Assembly: GCF_018687695.1 (NCBI RefSeq)
Contig: NZ_CP061303.1
Coordinates: 1,877,847 to 1,941,846 of the forward strand
DNA from: Polynucleobacter sp. MG-6-Vaara-E2
GTDB lineage: Bacteria > Pseudomonadota > Gammaproteobacteria > Burkholderiales > Burkholderiaceae
Direction: 5' to 3'
Length of the DNA: 64,000 bases
The notes under the pieces were generated by a model, which did not search any database, was not told the DNA's origin, and worked only from the letters and a program-made list of their open reading frames with translations. The position numbers were made by a program, and so were the translations under genes. Below, in pieces: positions 8,104 to 15,762 of the stretch. How positions within the stretch are numbered: the first letter of the stretch is position 1; the number at the start of each line of letters is the position of its first letter.

Positions 8104-9488
8104 GCAAAAAAAGAATTGCCATCATTGGCGCCGGGATTTCTGGATTAGGCTGCGCCTATGCATTAAGACAAAACTCTGAAATTGAGCTCACTGTCTACGA
8201 GGGTGGGGATCATATTGGTGGTCATAGCAATACTGTGGATTTCACATATGAGCTTGATGGTGAGCGCTTAACGCACGGAGTAGATACGGGCTTTCTGGTC
8301 TTTAACCGCAAGACCTACCCAAGACTCGTTAGATTATTTGAAGAAATTCAAGCTCCAGTTGCTCCCTCCGAAATGTCCTTTTCAGTTTCGATTGATGTGT
8401 CTGAAAAGAATCCAGCGCATCCAAAGATTGAATGGGCAGGCAACGACATTAATTCTTTTTTTGGGCAACGCTCTAACTTGTTATCGCCTTCTTTTTGGAG
8501 AATGGCTTATGACATCCTTCGCTTTAATCGCTTGGCGACCAAGCTAGCTCAGGAACAGATCGCTAGTGGCCATCACTATGCCGAACCCGATGAAACGATC
8601 TCTCATTTTTTAGATCGAAATCGCTTTAGTCAAAGCTTTAGAGAAAATTATTTTCTCCCAATGATTGGTGCAATCTGGTCTTGCTCTGTTGAACAAATGC
8701 TGGAGTTCCCGATTCAAACAATGGTGCGCTTCTGTCATAACCACGGGCTCCTACAAATCCAGAATCGTCCTCAGTGGCTGACCATCAAAGGCGGCTCACG
8801 AGAATATGTCAAACGCATAGTGAGCGCCCTTGAGCAATCCGGTATCAGGATTGAGCGCGAGGCTGCCATTCGCGTAAATACAAACCGAAACGACTCAAAT
8901 CAAGTGGAAGTTATCACGCCATCCGGCGCATCCATGTTCGATGAAGTAGTAATGGCCTGTCATAGCGACCAAACACTAGATCTAGTTCATGGTATCAATC
9001 AGCAAGCCAGAGATATTTTGGCAGCCATTCCCTATCAAAAGAATCGCGCCATTTTGCATACGGACACGCATTTTTTGCCAGAAGAAAAACGTTGTTGGGC
9101 CGCTTGGAATTACACTGCCAAATCTGGTGCAAAGCCATCATCCAAGCAACATGTCAGCGTGAACTATTTGATTAATCGCTTACAACCATTGCCAGAAAAA
9201 TTACAGAACACTCAAATTATTGTGAGCCTCAATCCGTCGACTGAGCCTGATCCTAAACTTGTGCATCAAGAAATTCACTATTCACATCCAGTATTTGACA
9301 TGGGCGCCATTCAGGCCCAAAAAGAATTGCCATTAATTCAGGGCTCTTCCTCAATCTGGTATTGCGGCGCTTGGACTGGGTTTGGCTTTCATGAGGATGG
9401 GCTACGCTCAGGCGAATTAGTGGCTGAGGCTTTAATTGAAAATATTCGATCGCCACTTAGCCAAATCCCAAAGCAAGATGCTCGCTAA
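8100..9488 (+). CDS. FAD-dependent amine-oxidase-like protein
   Basis: A 462-residue flavoprotein with the dinucleotide-binding motif G-A-G-I-S-G-L-G at residues 10-17 and the C-terminal FAD contact W-Y-C-G-A-W-T-G-F-G-F-H-E-D-G. It belongs to the NAD(P)-binding/amine oxidase family (COG2907) that is nearly always found beside a DUF1365 gene and a cyclopropane-synthase-like gene. Members are suspected of oxidising or desaturating acyl chains; the actual substrate is not established here. The start is GTG at 8100, overlapping the TGA of the peroxidase gene, which indicates translational coupling. Confidence 0.88.
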   Translation: MSKKRIAIIGAGISGLGCAYALRQNSEIELTVYEGGDHIGGHSNTVDFTYELDGERLTHGVDTGFLVFNRKTYPRLVRLFEEIQAPVAPSEMSFSVSIDVSEKNPAHPKIEWAGNDINSFFGQRSNLLSPSFWRMAYDILRFNRLATKLAQEQIASGHHYAEPDETISHFLDRNRFSQSFRENYFLPMIGAIWSCSVEQMLEFPIQTMVRFCHNHGLLQIQNRPQWLTIKGGSREYVKRIVSALEQSGIRIEREAAIRVNTNRNDSNQVEVITPSGASMFDEVVMACHSDQTLDLVHGINQQARDILAAIPYQKNRAILHTDTHFLPEEKRCWAAWNYTAKSGAKPSSKQHVSVNYLINRLQPLPEKLQNTQIIVSLNPSTEPDPKLVHQEIHYSHPVFDMGAIQAQKELPLIQGSSSIWYCGAWTGFGFHEDGLRSGELVAEALIENIRSPLSQIPKQDAR

Positions 9489-10274
9489 ATGAACCAACCA
9501 AAGATTAACTTTGGAGTAGTAAAGCATCGTCGTCTTCGGCCTGCTCAAAATGTATTTGGCTACGGTGTTTTCACCCTATCTATACCCATGCGATCAAGAA
9601 GACATCGTAGCGAACTACTAAGTAGTTGTGGTGTAAATGACAATCGCTCTGGGATTTGTTCTTTTTACGATAAAGATCATGGTCTCGGTGGAACAGATAG
9701 CCTTGCTTGGATAGAAAATATTCTCAAAGAAAATGGGCTCCAAAATATTGATGGAGAAATTTGGCTACAGACTTTTCCTAGAGTTTTGGGCTACGTCTTC
9801 AATCCCGTGAGCTTTTGGATGTGCACTCGATCTGATGGCAAAGTCCAAGCGGTATTAGCTGAGGTTAATAATACTTTTGGTGAACGCCATTGTTATTTGC
9901 TCTACAAGGATTCTAGGGAGCCCATCTTTTCCGGGGAAACACTGATAAGCAAAAAAGTCTTTCATGTGTCGCCTTTTTGCGAAGTACGTGGAGAGTATCA
10001 ATTCCGCTTTTTATTTGCTCAAGATAGTCAATCTCAACAAAATTCTGTTGCCCGCATTGAGTTGCATGAGGATGGCCAACCCCTCATTAATACCAGCATC
10101 AGTGGGACTAGCCGCCCCCTTACTTCCTCAAGTTTACGTCTAGCATTTGTACGCTACCCCCTGATGAGTTTGGGTGTCATTTTCAGAATCCATTGGCAGG
10201 CATTGAAATTGTGGCTAAAAGGTGTACCCTTTCATTCAAAACCCAAACCACCTGAATTTGAAATTAGCAGATGA
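9489..10274 (+). CDS. DUF1365 family protein
   Basis: A 261-residue protein of family PF07103. Typical motifs are the N-terminal V-K-H-R-R-x-x-P-x-x-x-x-F-x-Y segment, a strongly conserved P-R-V-L-G-Y-V-F-N-P-V-S-F-W stretch around residues 97-110, and E-V-N-N-T-F-G-E-R-H. Biochemical function is unknown. The constant company of a FAD amine oxidase and a Cfa-like methyltransferase points to acyl-chain modification. The ATG directly abuts the stop codon of the amine oxidase, and the end overlaps the next gene by four bases. Confidence 0.9.
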   Translation: MNQPKINFGVVKHRRLRPAQNVFGYGVFTLSIPMRSRRHRSELLSSCGVNDNRSGICSFYDKDHGLGGTDSLAWIENILKENGLQNIDGEIWLQTFPRVLGYVFNPVSFWMCTRSDGKVQAVLAEVNNTFGERHCYLLYKDSREPIFSGETLISKKVFHVSPFCEVRGEYQFRFLFAQDSQSQQNSVARIELHEDGQPLINTSISGTSRPLTSSSLRLAFVRYPLMSLGVIFRIHWQALKLWLKGVPFHSKPKPPEFEISR

Positions 10275-11566
10275 ACCGCCCTGGACAATCCCTTCTCTCG
10301 CGCTTGAATTTTTCAGCTCCACACGCTGATGGAAAAAATTCAATCAAAAAAGATTTCAAAGTCCAAGCGCTACTTAAAATCTTGTCCCAACTAAGTAGTG
10401 GACACCTTAAGTTGACCCTACCAAATGGTGAGCTTAGGGAGTTTGGTAGTCATACAGATTCTTTAAGTGCAGATATTCAGATTCATGATTGGTCCGTCTT
10501 CAAACAAGTGATGTCACATGGTGACATTGGCTTCGCTGAGAGCTATATCCGGGGGGAGTGGAATACTTCCGATCTTCAGTCCATCTTAGAACTAGCGATC
10601 CGTAATCGTACGATCCTTGAAAAAGCGATTTATGGCAGTAGGTTTGGGTCCATTCTGTACCGCCTCAAGCATTGGCTTCGCGACAACTCAAAATCGGGTA
10701 GCCGCAAGAATATTCATGCCCACTATGACTTAGGAAATGCCTTCTACGGCTTGTGGCTTGATCCTACGATGAGCTACTCCAGTGCCTGGTTTTCAGAGGG
10801 CGATAAGCAAGATCTTGCCCATGCCCAACGCGCAAAGATCAAGCGGATTCTGGATTCCTTACAAACAAAGCCGGGAGCCCATATCCTAGAGATTGGTTGT
10901 GGTTGGGGCGGAGTCATGGAAGAAGCGCTATTAAGCAAAAGATCCGTAACTGGACTTACTCTTTCAACCGAACAAAAATCGTTTGCTGAAAACAGATTGG
11001 CAAAAATCCAATCCGAAATCAATACGCCTGCATCTTTTGAGGTGCGCTTACAAGACTATCGCGATTGCCAAGAACAGTTTGAGGGAATTGCCTCTGTTGA
11101 GATGTTTGAAGCGGTTGGCGAAAAGCATTGGCCAGAATATTTTCAGACGGTTGCTAAATGCCTTAAAGCTGGCGGCAAAGCGTGCATTCAAACGATTGTG
11201 ATTGCTGAAGAGCTATTTGAACGCTACCGCCACAATACAGACTTTATTCAGCAATATGTATTCCCTGGAGGTATGCTGCCCTCACGCACCAGCTTTAAGG
11301 CAAGCGCAGAAAAAGCAGGCCTGCAGGTAGATGAAGAATTTGCTTTTGGTATGGACTACGCTAAGACGCTTTGTCTATGGCGTGACAGCTTCAATCAAAA
11401 GATTCAGGAAGTTCGTCAATTGGGTTTCGACGAAGCCTTTATTCGACTCTGGAACTTCTATCTCATGTATTGTGCAGCAGGTTTTTCTCAGAAAAACATT
11501 GATGTTGTGCAATTTACCTTAAGCCATAAAATTTCCGAGGCATCCTCTGATGCTCTTCAAGCATGA
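10271..11566 (+). CDS. Cyclopropane-fatty-acyl-phospholipid-synthase-like methyltransferase
   Basis: A 431-residue SAM-dependent enzyme of the Cfa/mycolic acid cyclopropane synthase family (PF02353). An N-terminal lipid-binding domain covers about residues 30-130; the H-Y-D-L-G-N motif is at 151-156 and the SAM loop E-I-G-C-G-W-G-G at 207-214. These enzymes transfer a methylene or methyl group to double bonds of membrane phospholipid acyl chains. Because the gene lies with amine-oxidase and DUF1365 genes, the product could be a methylated or further oxidised chain instead of a simple cyclopropane ring. It overlaps both neighbours by four bases. Confidence 0.92.
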   Translation: MNRPGQSLLSRLNFSAPHADGKNSIKKDFKVQALLKILSQLSSGHLKLTLPNGELREFGSHTDSLSADIQIHDWSVFKQVMSHGDIGFAESYIRGEWNTSDLQSILELAIRNRTILEKAIYGSRFGSILYRLKHWLRDNSKSGSRKNIHAHYDLGNAFYGLWLDPTMSYSSAWFSEGDKQDLAHAQRAKIKRILDSLQTKPGAHILEIGCGWGGVMEEALLSKRSVTGLTLSTEQKSFAENRLAKIQSEINTPASFEVRLQDYRDCQEQFEGIASVEMFEAVGEKHWPEYFQTVAKCLKAGGKACIQTIVIAEELFERYRHNTDFIQQYVFPGGMLPSRTSFKASAEKAGLQVDEEFAFGMDYAKTLCLWRDSFNQKIQEVRQLGFDEAFIRLWNFYLMYCAAGFSQKNIDVVQFTLSHKISEASSDALQA

Positions 11567-12339
11567 AACAAAAAGGTATAGATCATTTTTTTGGTAAACA
11601 TATTTGGGTCATTGGTGCATCAAGCGGAATTGGTGAAGCCTGCGCAAAATCCCTTATTAATAAAGGCGCCAAGGTTGCGCTTTCAAGCCGAAGAATAGAA
11701 CGTTTAAATGCAGTAGCCGAACATGCAGCAGTTGATCAGACTCTGGTTATTCCACTTGATGTCACTAACAATGAACAGTTCCAGCAAGCTTATGAGCGCA
11801 TCCTCAGTACCTGGGGGGCATTAGATTTATTGCTGTTTGTATCCGGGACTTACACACCGCTACGAGCTGACCAATTTGAATTTCAGATGGCAGAGCAAAC
11901 GATTGAAGCAAATCTCTTGGGGCCCATGAGGGCTGTTGCATTGGTGCTACCGAAGATGCTCAAGGAACATTCTGGTCACATTGCCATCGTTGGTAGCGTT
12001 GCTGGTTACAGCGGCCTTCCTAAAGCGCTTGCTTACGGACCTAGCAAAGCTGGCATTATCAATTTTTGCGAAACCCTCTTCTACGATCTATTACCGCAAG
12101 GCGTAAGTGTTCACATGATCTCCCCAGGCTTTGTTGCTACTGAAGCCACTGCTCAGAATGATTTTGAGATGCCTGCTTTAATTAGCGCCGAAGAAGCCGC
12201 AAGCGAGATCTTGGGTGGAATACAGCGCGGAGAATTTGATATTCACTTTCCGAAGAGATTCTCAAGGTTTTTAAAGTTCTTGAGAATTCTTCCTTATCCC
12301 CTGTACTTTTGGATTGTGCGACGCTTCGTCAAAATCTAA
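11563..12339 (+). CDS. Short-chain dehydrogenase/reductase
   Basis: A 258-residue NAD(P)-dependent oxidoreductase. The cofactor motif G-A-S-S-G-I-G is at residues 18-24, the catalytic Ser at 145 and the Y-x-x-x-K pair at Y158 and K162. The C-terminal 25 residues are hydrophobic and basic (ending P-Y-P-L-Y-F-W-I-V-R-R-F), suggesting membrane association. This fits a lipid substrate and the cassette context. It is the last gene of the cassette and overlaps the Cfa-like gene by four bases. Exact substrate unknown. Confidence 0.88.
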   Translation: MKQKGIDHFFGKHIWVIGASSGIGEACAKSLINKGAKVALSSRRIERLNAVAEHAAVDQTLVIPLDVTNNEQFQQAYERILSTWGALDLLLFVSGTYTPLRADQFEFQMAEQTIEANLLGPMRAVALVLPKMLKEHSGHIAIVGSVAGYSGLPKALAYGPSKAGIINFCETLFYDLLPQGVSVHMISPGFVATEATAQNDFEMPALISAEEAASEILGGIQRGEFDIHFPKRFSRFLKFLRILPYPLYFWIVRRFVKI

Positions 12340-12371
12340 GCGGCGCCCATAACAAACTCAGCTGTTGATCT

Positions 12372-13019
12372 TTACTGCCTGTATTTATCTTTTCGGATCT
12401 TTTCTTCAAGATAATCCATCACAGTAATTGCTTTGGCTTTGGTTCCCGCAATAGAAGGTGATGTGACATACTTGCCTTGCATCACAATCGTTGGAACGCC
12501 ATCAATACGGTAAGCCTCAGTCAATTGTTTGGCAGCCCTTGCCTTGGATACCACTGCGAATGAACGATAGGTTGCCAAGAAGGTATTGCGGTCAATACCT
12601 TGGGATGCAACCCAATCGGCGATTTCAGGTTCGGTGAGTAAGCGTTTGTTTTCTTTATGCATGGCATACATCACCTTTTCATTTAAGGCATCGCCTTTAC
12701 CCATTGCTTCTAAAGCGTAATAAAGCTGGCTGTGGGGTAGGAAATCATCGCGAAAAGCTACTGGCACTCTCCGGAAAGCCACGTCCTTTGGTTGACGCTT
12801 CACCCAGGCACTCAGCTCAGGTTCAAAGTCATAGCAATGTGGGCAGCCATACCAAAAGAATTCAATCACCTCAACTTTGCCTTTGGTTTCTACAGGCTGG
12901 GAAACAGGCAATACACGGTAGTCAAAACCTTCTTCAATCTTTTGCCCCTGCGCGCTTGCAGTAGCACTCAAAAAAATAAATACGCTTAAAAAAAATATTC
13001 TTTTGCTAAATGAAATCAT
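12372..13019 (-). CDS. dsbA: Periplasmic thiol:disulfide oxidoreductase DsbA
   Basis: A 215-residue protein with a Sec signal peptide (hydrophobic residues 8-20, likely cleavage after A-S-A at 23). The thioredoxin-fold active site C-P-H-C is at residues 59-62, and the cis-proline loop G-V-P-T-I follows near residue 175. It donates disulfide bonds to exported proteins and is recycled by DsbB, which is not in this window. It follows the SPOR-domain gene by nine bases in the leftward argS-SPOR-dsbA arrangement, a common Burkholderiales order. Confidence 0.95.
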   Translation of the reverse strand: MISFSKRIFFLSVFIFLSATASAQGQKIEEGFDYRVLPVSQPVETKGKVEVIEFFWYGCPHCYDFEPELSAWVKRQPKDVAFRRVPVAFRDDFLPHSQLYYALEAMGKGDALNEKVMYAMHKENKRLLTEPEIADWVASQGIDRNTFLATYRSFAVVSKARAAKQLTEAYRIDGVPTIVMQGKYVTSPSIAGTKAKAITVMDYLEEKIRKDKYRQ

Positions 13020-13028
13020 GGTTTTTCT

Positions 13029-13643
13029 TTAATTACTTGACTTGATAAGAGCGGGCTTAATGCCCATACCACTTAATTTTTCTCGTGCTGGATTGCTTTC
13101 TTCAACGCTACTATATGGACCAGATCGAACCCGCCATAAAGTATTTCCATCCACAGACAACTCACTGAGCTGTGTTTGAATTCCTTGAATGGCCAAGCTT
13201 GCCTTTTGCGCATCTGCATCAGCCCGTTTTGTAAACGCACCCACTTGCAAATAATAAATTGCATCACCCTTGGTTGTTGTCCCTGCAGCACTCTCTGCCG
13301 GTTTTTTACCATTAACTAAATCCCCAATTGGATCAGCAGAGGCTCCACCAGGACTTTTGCCTTGCAATGGCTTATTCAAATCTACTGGCTCTGAAGGAGA
13401 TGCAACCTCACCCTCTGCAGGAGCAGAAGGCTTAATGGTCATCGGTAAATTCGGGGCACGCACCCCAGGTCTTTCTTGTGGTGTATTTTTGGATAGATAG
13501 AAAGCGATTACAAACGCAATACCAAGACCGGCGCCCAAGCCCAGTACAAAACCAAGGATCGTGCCACCATATTGAGTGTTGTTAACAGGAATATTGCTAT
13601 CTCCCTGTTTTATGAAGCCAGCTTGCTGATTCGGTTTTTTCAT
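13029..13643 (-). CDS. SPOR-domain membrane protein (FtsN-like)
   Basis: A 204-residue bitopic inner-membrane protein: a short cytoplasmic tail, one transmembrane helix at about 27-50, a Pro/Ala/Gly-rich periplasmic linker at 52-122, and a C-terminal SPOR domain (Y-Y-L-Q-V-G-A-F near residue 129 to the end). SPOR domains bind denuded glycan strands at division septa. The architecture is that of a short FtsN, but orthology is not certain. It lies between argS and dsbA on the same strand. Confidence 0.85.
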   Translation of the reverse strand: MKKPNQQAGFIKQGDSNIPVNNTQYGGTILGFVLGLGAGLGIAFVIAFYLSKNTPQERPGVRAPNLPMTIKPSAPAEGEVASPSEPVDLNKPLQGKSPGGASADPIGDLVNGKKPAESAAGTTTKGDAIYYLQVGAFTKRADADAQKASLAIQGIQTQLSELSVDGNTLWRVRSGPYSSVEESNPAREKLSGMGIKPALIKSSN

Positions 13644-13681
13644 TATTTCCTCATCTTACCTATTCACTTCATTCTTTGCCA

Positions 13682-15409
13682 CTACATCTTCACTGGTGCA
13701 GAAACTCCTAAAACCCTCAGACCATTTTGCAAAACTTGGCGGGTCGCTGACAAAAGAGCTAGGCGTGCCAATTTCAAGTTTTCATCATCCACTAATACGC
13801 GATCAGCGTTATAGAAGGCATGGAAATCACTGGCTAAATCTCGCAAATAAAAAGCGAGCGCGTGTGGAGCTAATTCGGCAGCAGCATCCGTAAGCACCTC
13901 AGGGTATTCTGCCAAGCGTCGTAGCAGATGATCAGAAGCCTTGCTTTGTAGCAAAGATAAGTCAGCACCTACTAAGTCTTTAGTATTTCCACCCCATTGT
14001 TGCAAAATCGAGCTAATACGTGCATGTGCATATTGCACATAGAACACAGGATTCTCGTCATTTTGCTGAAGCGCTAAATCAATATCGAATACAAATTCAG
14101 TATCCGCTTTACGAGAAATCAAGAAAAAGCGCACTGCATCACGACCACGTTGCAAGGCTAATTCTCTTTCTTCTGGCGTCATTTCTGGAGTAACACCACC
14201 AGACCACTCAACTAAATCACGAACAGTGACATATGAGCCAGCACGCTTAGAAATTTTGACCTCTTCACCATGACGCATCACAGTGACCATCTTATGTAAC
14301 ACATAATCAGGGTAAGTCTTTGGGATATCCCAGCCACGCTTCTGGGCAACGCCTTGCAAGCCCGAACGAACGCGCGCAATCGTGCCATGATGATCACTGC
14401 CTTGAACGTTAATCACTTTTTCAAAACCACGACTCCATTTGCTTGTGTGATACGCCACATCAGGAACAAAGTAAGTGAAACTGCCATCTGACTTACGCAT
14501 GACACGATCTTTGTCGTCTCCATCATCAGTGGTTCTAAGCCACAGTGCACCCTCAGATTCGTAGGTTTTTCCAATTTCCTGGAGATCTTGAACAATCTGA
14601 TTCACGCTGCCATCGGTATACAGAGACGACTCTAGGTAATAGCAATCAAACTTAACGCCAAATGTCTTCAAGTCAATATCTTGCTCGTTGCGTAAATAGG
14701 CAACGGCAAATTGACGAATCGCCTCTAGATCATCCCGATACTCAGGAGATACTTTAAATGCTGTAGCAATCTCTGCAATGTACTCACCGTTATACGCTTG
14801 CTCTGGCCAGTTAAGATCGCCTGGTTTTAAACCGTTCAAACGTGCTTGAACGGATAGAGCAAGATTCGTAATCTGCACTCCGGCATCGTTGTAGTAAAAC
14901 TCACGATGAACTTTGATGCCTTGAGTTGCCAATAGATTTGCCAAAGCATCGCCAAGTGCTGCTTGTCTGCCGTGACCAACATGCAATGGACCAGTTGGGT
15001 TTGCTGAAACAAACTCAATCATGGCGCTTGATACAGGACCGCTCCCCTGCTTGAGCTCGCCAAATTGCGAACCCGATCCTAGAATTTCGCCAATGACAGC
15101 AGTCTTAGCCTGATTACTTAAGCGAAAATTAATAAAGCCTGGTCCGGCGATTTCGCAAGAAGCAATTAACTGATCATAGCCAGGCTGCTTTTGTAAACGC
15201 TCTACTAAAGCTTGGGCCAACTCCCTTGGATTCAACTTCCACGCCTTCGAAAGCTGCAATGCAATATTGCAGGCGACATCGCCATGGCCAACGGCTTTCG
15301 GGCGCTCTAAACGAGGGATAGGTACATCACCCAAGCCACGCTCATGAGCAAGGCTCTGAAGAGCTTGACTCAGCATTTCAATTAAACGATTTTTATTGGT
15401 CAGCAACAT
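13682..15409 (-). CDS. argS: Arginyl-tRNA synthetase
   Basis: A 575-residue class I aminoacyl-tRNA synthetase. The N-terminal Add-1 domain recognises the tRNA D-loop. The HIGH-type motif occurs as H-V-G-H after S-A-N-P-T-G-P-L, and a K-I-S-K-R motif stands in the KMSKS position, more canonical than in many arginyl enzymes. The anticodon-binding helical domain ends with G-L-x-V-L-G-V-S-A-P-V-K-M. Length is normal. It is divergent from the DUF1840 gene with 35 bases between starts. Confidence 0.97.
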   Translation of the reverse strand: MLLTNKNRLIEMLSQALQSLAHERGLGDVPIPRLERPKAVGHGDVACNIALQLSKAWKLNPRELAQALVERLQKQPGYDQLIASCEIAGPGFINFRLSNQAKTAVIGEILGSGSQFGELKQGSGPVSSAMIEFVSANPTGPLHVGHGRQAALGDALANLLATQGIKVHREFYYNDAGVQITNLALSVQARLNGLKPGDLNWPEQAYNGEYIAEIATAFKVSPEYRDDLEAIRQFAVAYLRNEQDIDLKTFGVKFDCYYLESSLYTDGSVNQIVQDLQEIGKTYESEGALWLRTTDDGDDKDRVMRKSDGSFTYFVPDVAYHTSKWSRGFEKVINVQGSDHHGTIARVRSGLQGVAQKRGWDIPKTYPDYVLHKMVTVMRHGEEVKISKRAGSYVTVRDLVEWSGGVTPEMTPEERELALQRGRDAVRFFLISRKADTEFVFDIDLALQQNDENPVFYVQYAHARISSILQQWGGNTKDLVGADLSLLQSKASDHLLRRLAEYPEVLTDAAAELAPHALAFYLRDLASDFHAFYNADRVLVDDENLKLARLALLSATRQVLQNGLRVLGVSAPVKM

Positions 15410-15444
15410 AGATAAGTGAGTTTATCAGGTGGTAAGCTATCGAA

Positions 15445-15762
15445 ATGATCTATCAATTTCGCTCCAAAGCTGGTCCGGATGTCATTATGTTGGCGGATCT
15501 GACTAAACGGATCTTTGATATTTTGGGTCGCCCGCTCGAGCCCAGAGGCATACTCACAGAAGAGCAACTGCCCGCTCTGATTACCGCTCTAGAAACTGCG
15601 ATTCTTCAGGATCTTGAAGAACGCTCCAAAGCAAAAAATGAGGTGGGCGAGGAAGCTGAAAAGCCTAAGCTAGCAGATCGCCTTGGTCAAAGAGCGTACC
15701 CTTTCTTAGAACTGATGAAACAAGCTAACGCCAAAAATGAACCAGTTATGTGGGGCGTTTAA
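15445..15762 (+). CDS. DUF1840 family protein
   Basis: A 105-residue protein of family PF08895, restricted mainly to betaproteobacteria. It starts M-I-Y-Q-F-R-S-K-A-G-P-D-V-I-M, typical for the family, and ends R-A-Y-P-F-L-E-L-M-K-Q-A. Residues about 55-90 are highly charged and helical. Function is unknown. It is divergent from argS, and its stop codon overlaps the end of the metH large gene by four bases on the opposite strand. Confidence 0.88.
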   Translation: MIYQFRSKAGPDVIMLADLTKRIFDILGRPLEPRGILTEEQLPALITALETAILQDLEERSKAKNEVGEEAEKPKLADRLGQRAYPFLELMKQANAKNEPVMWGV

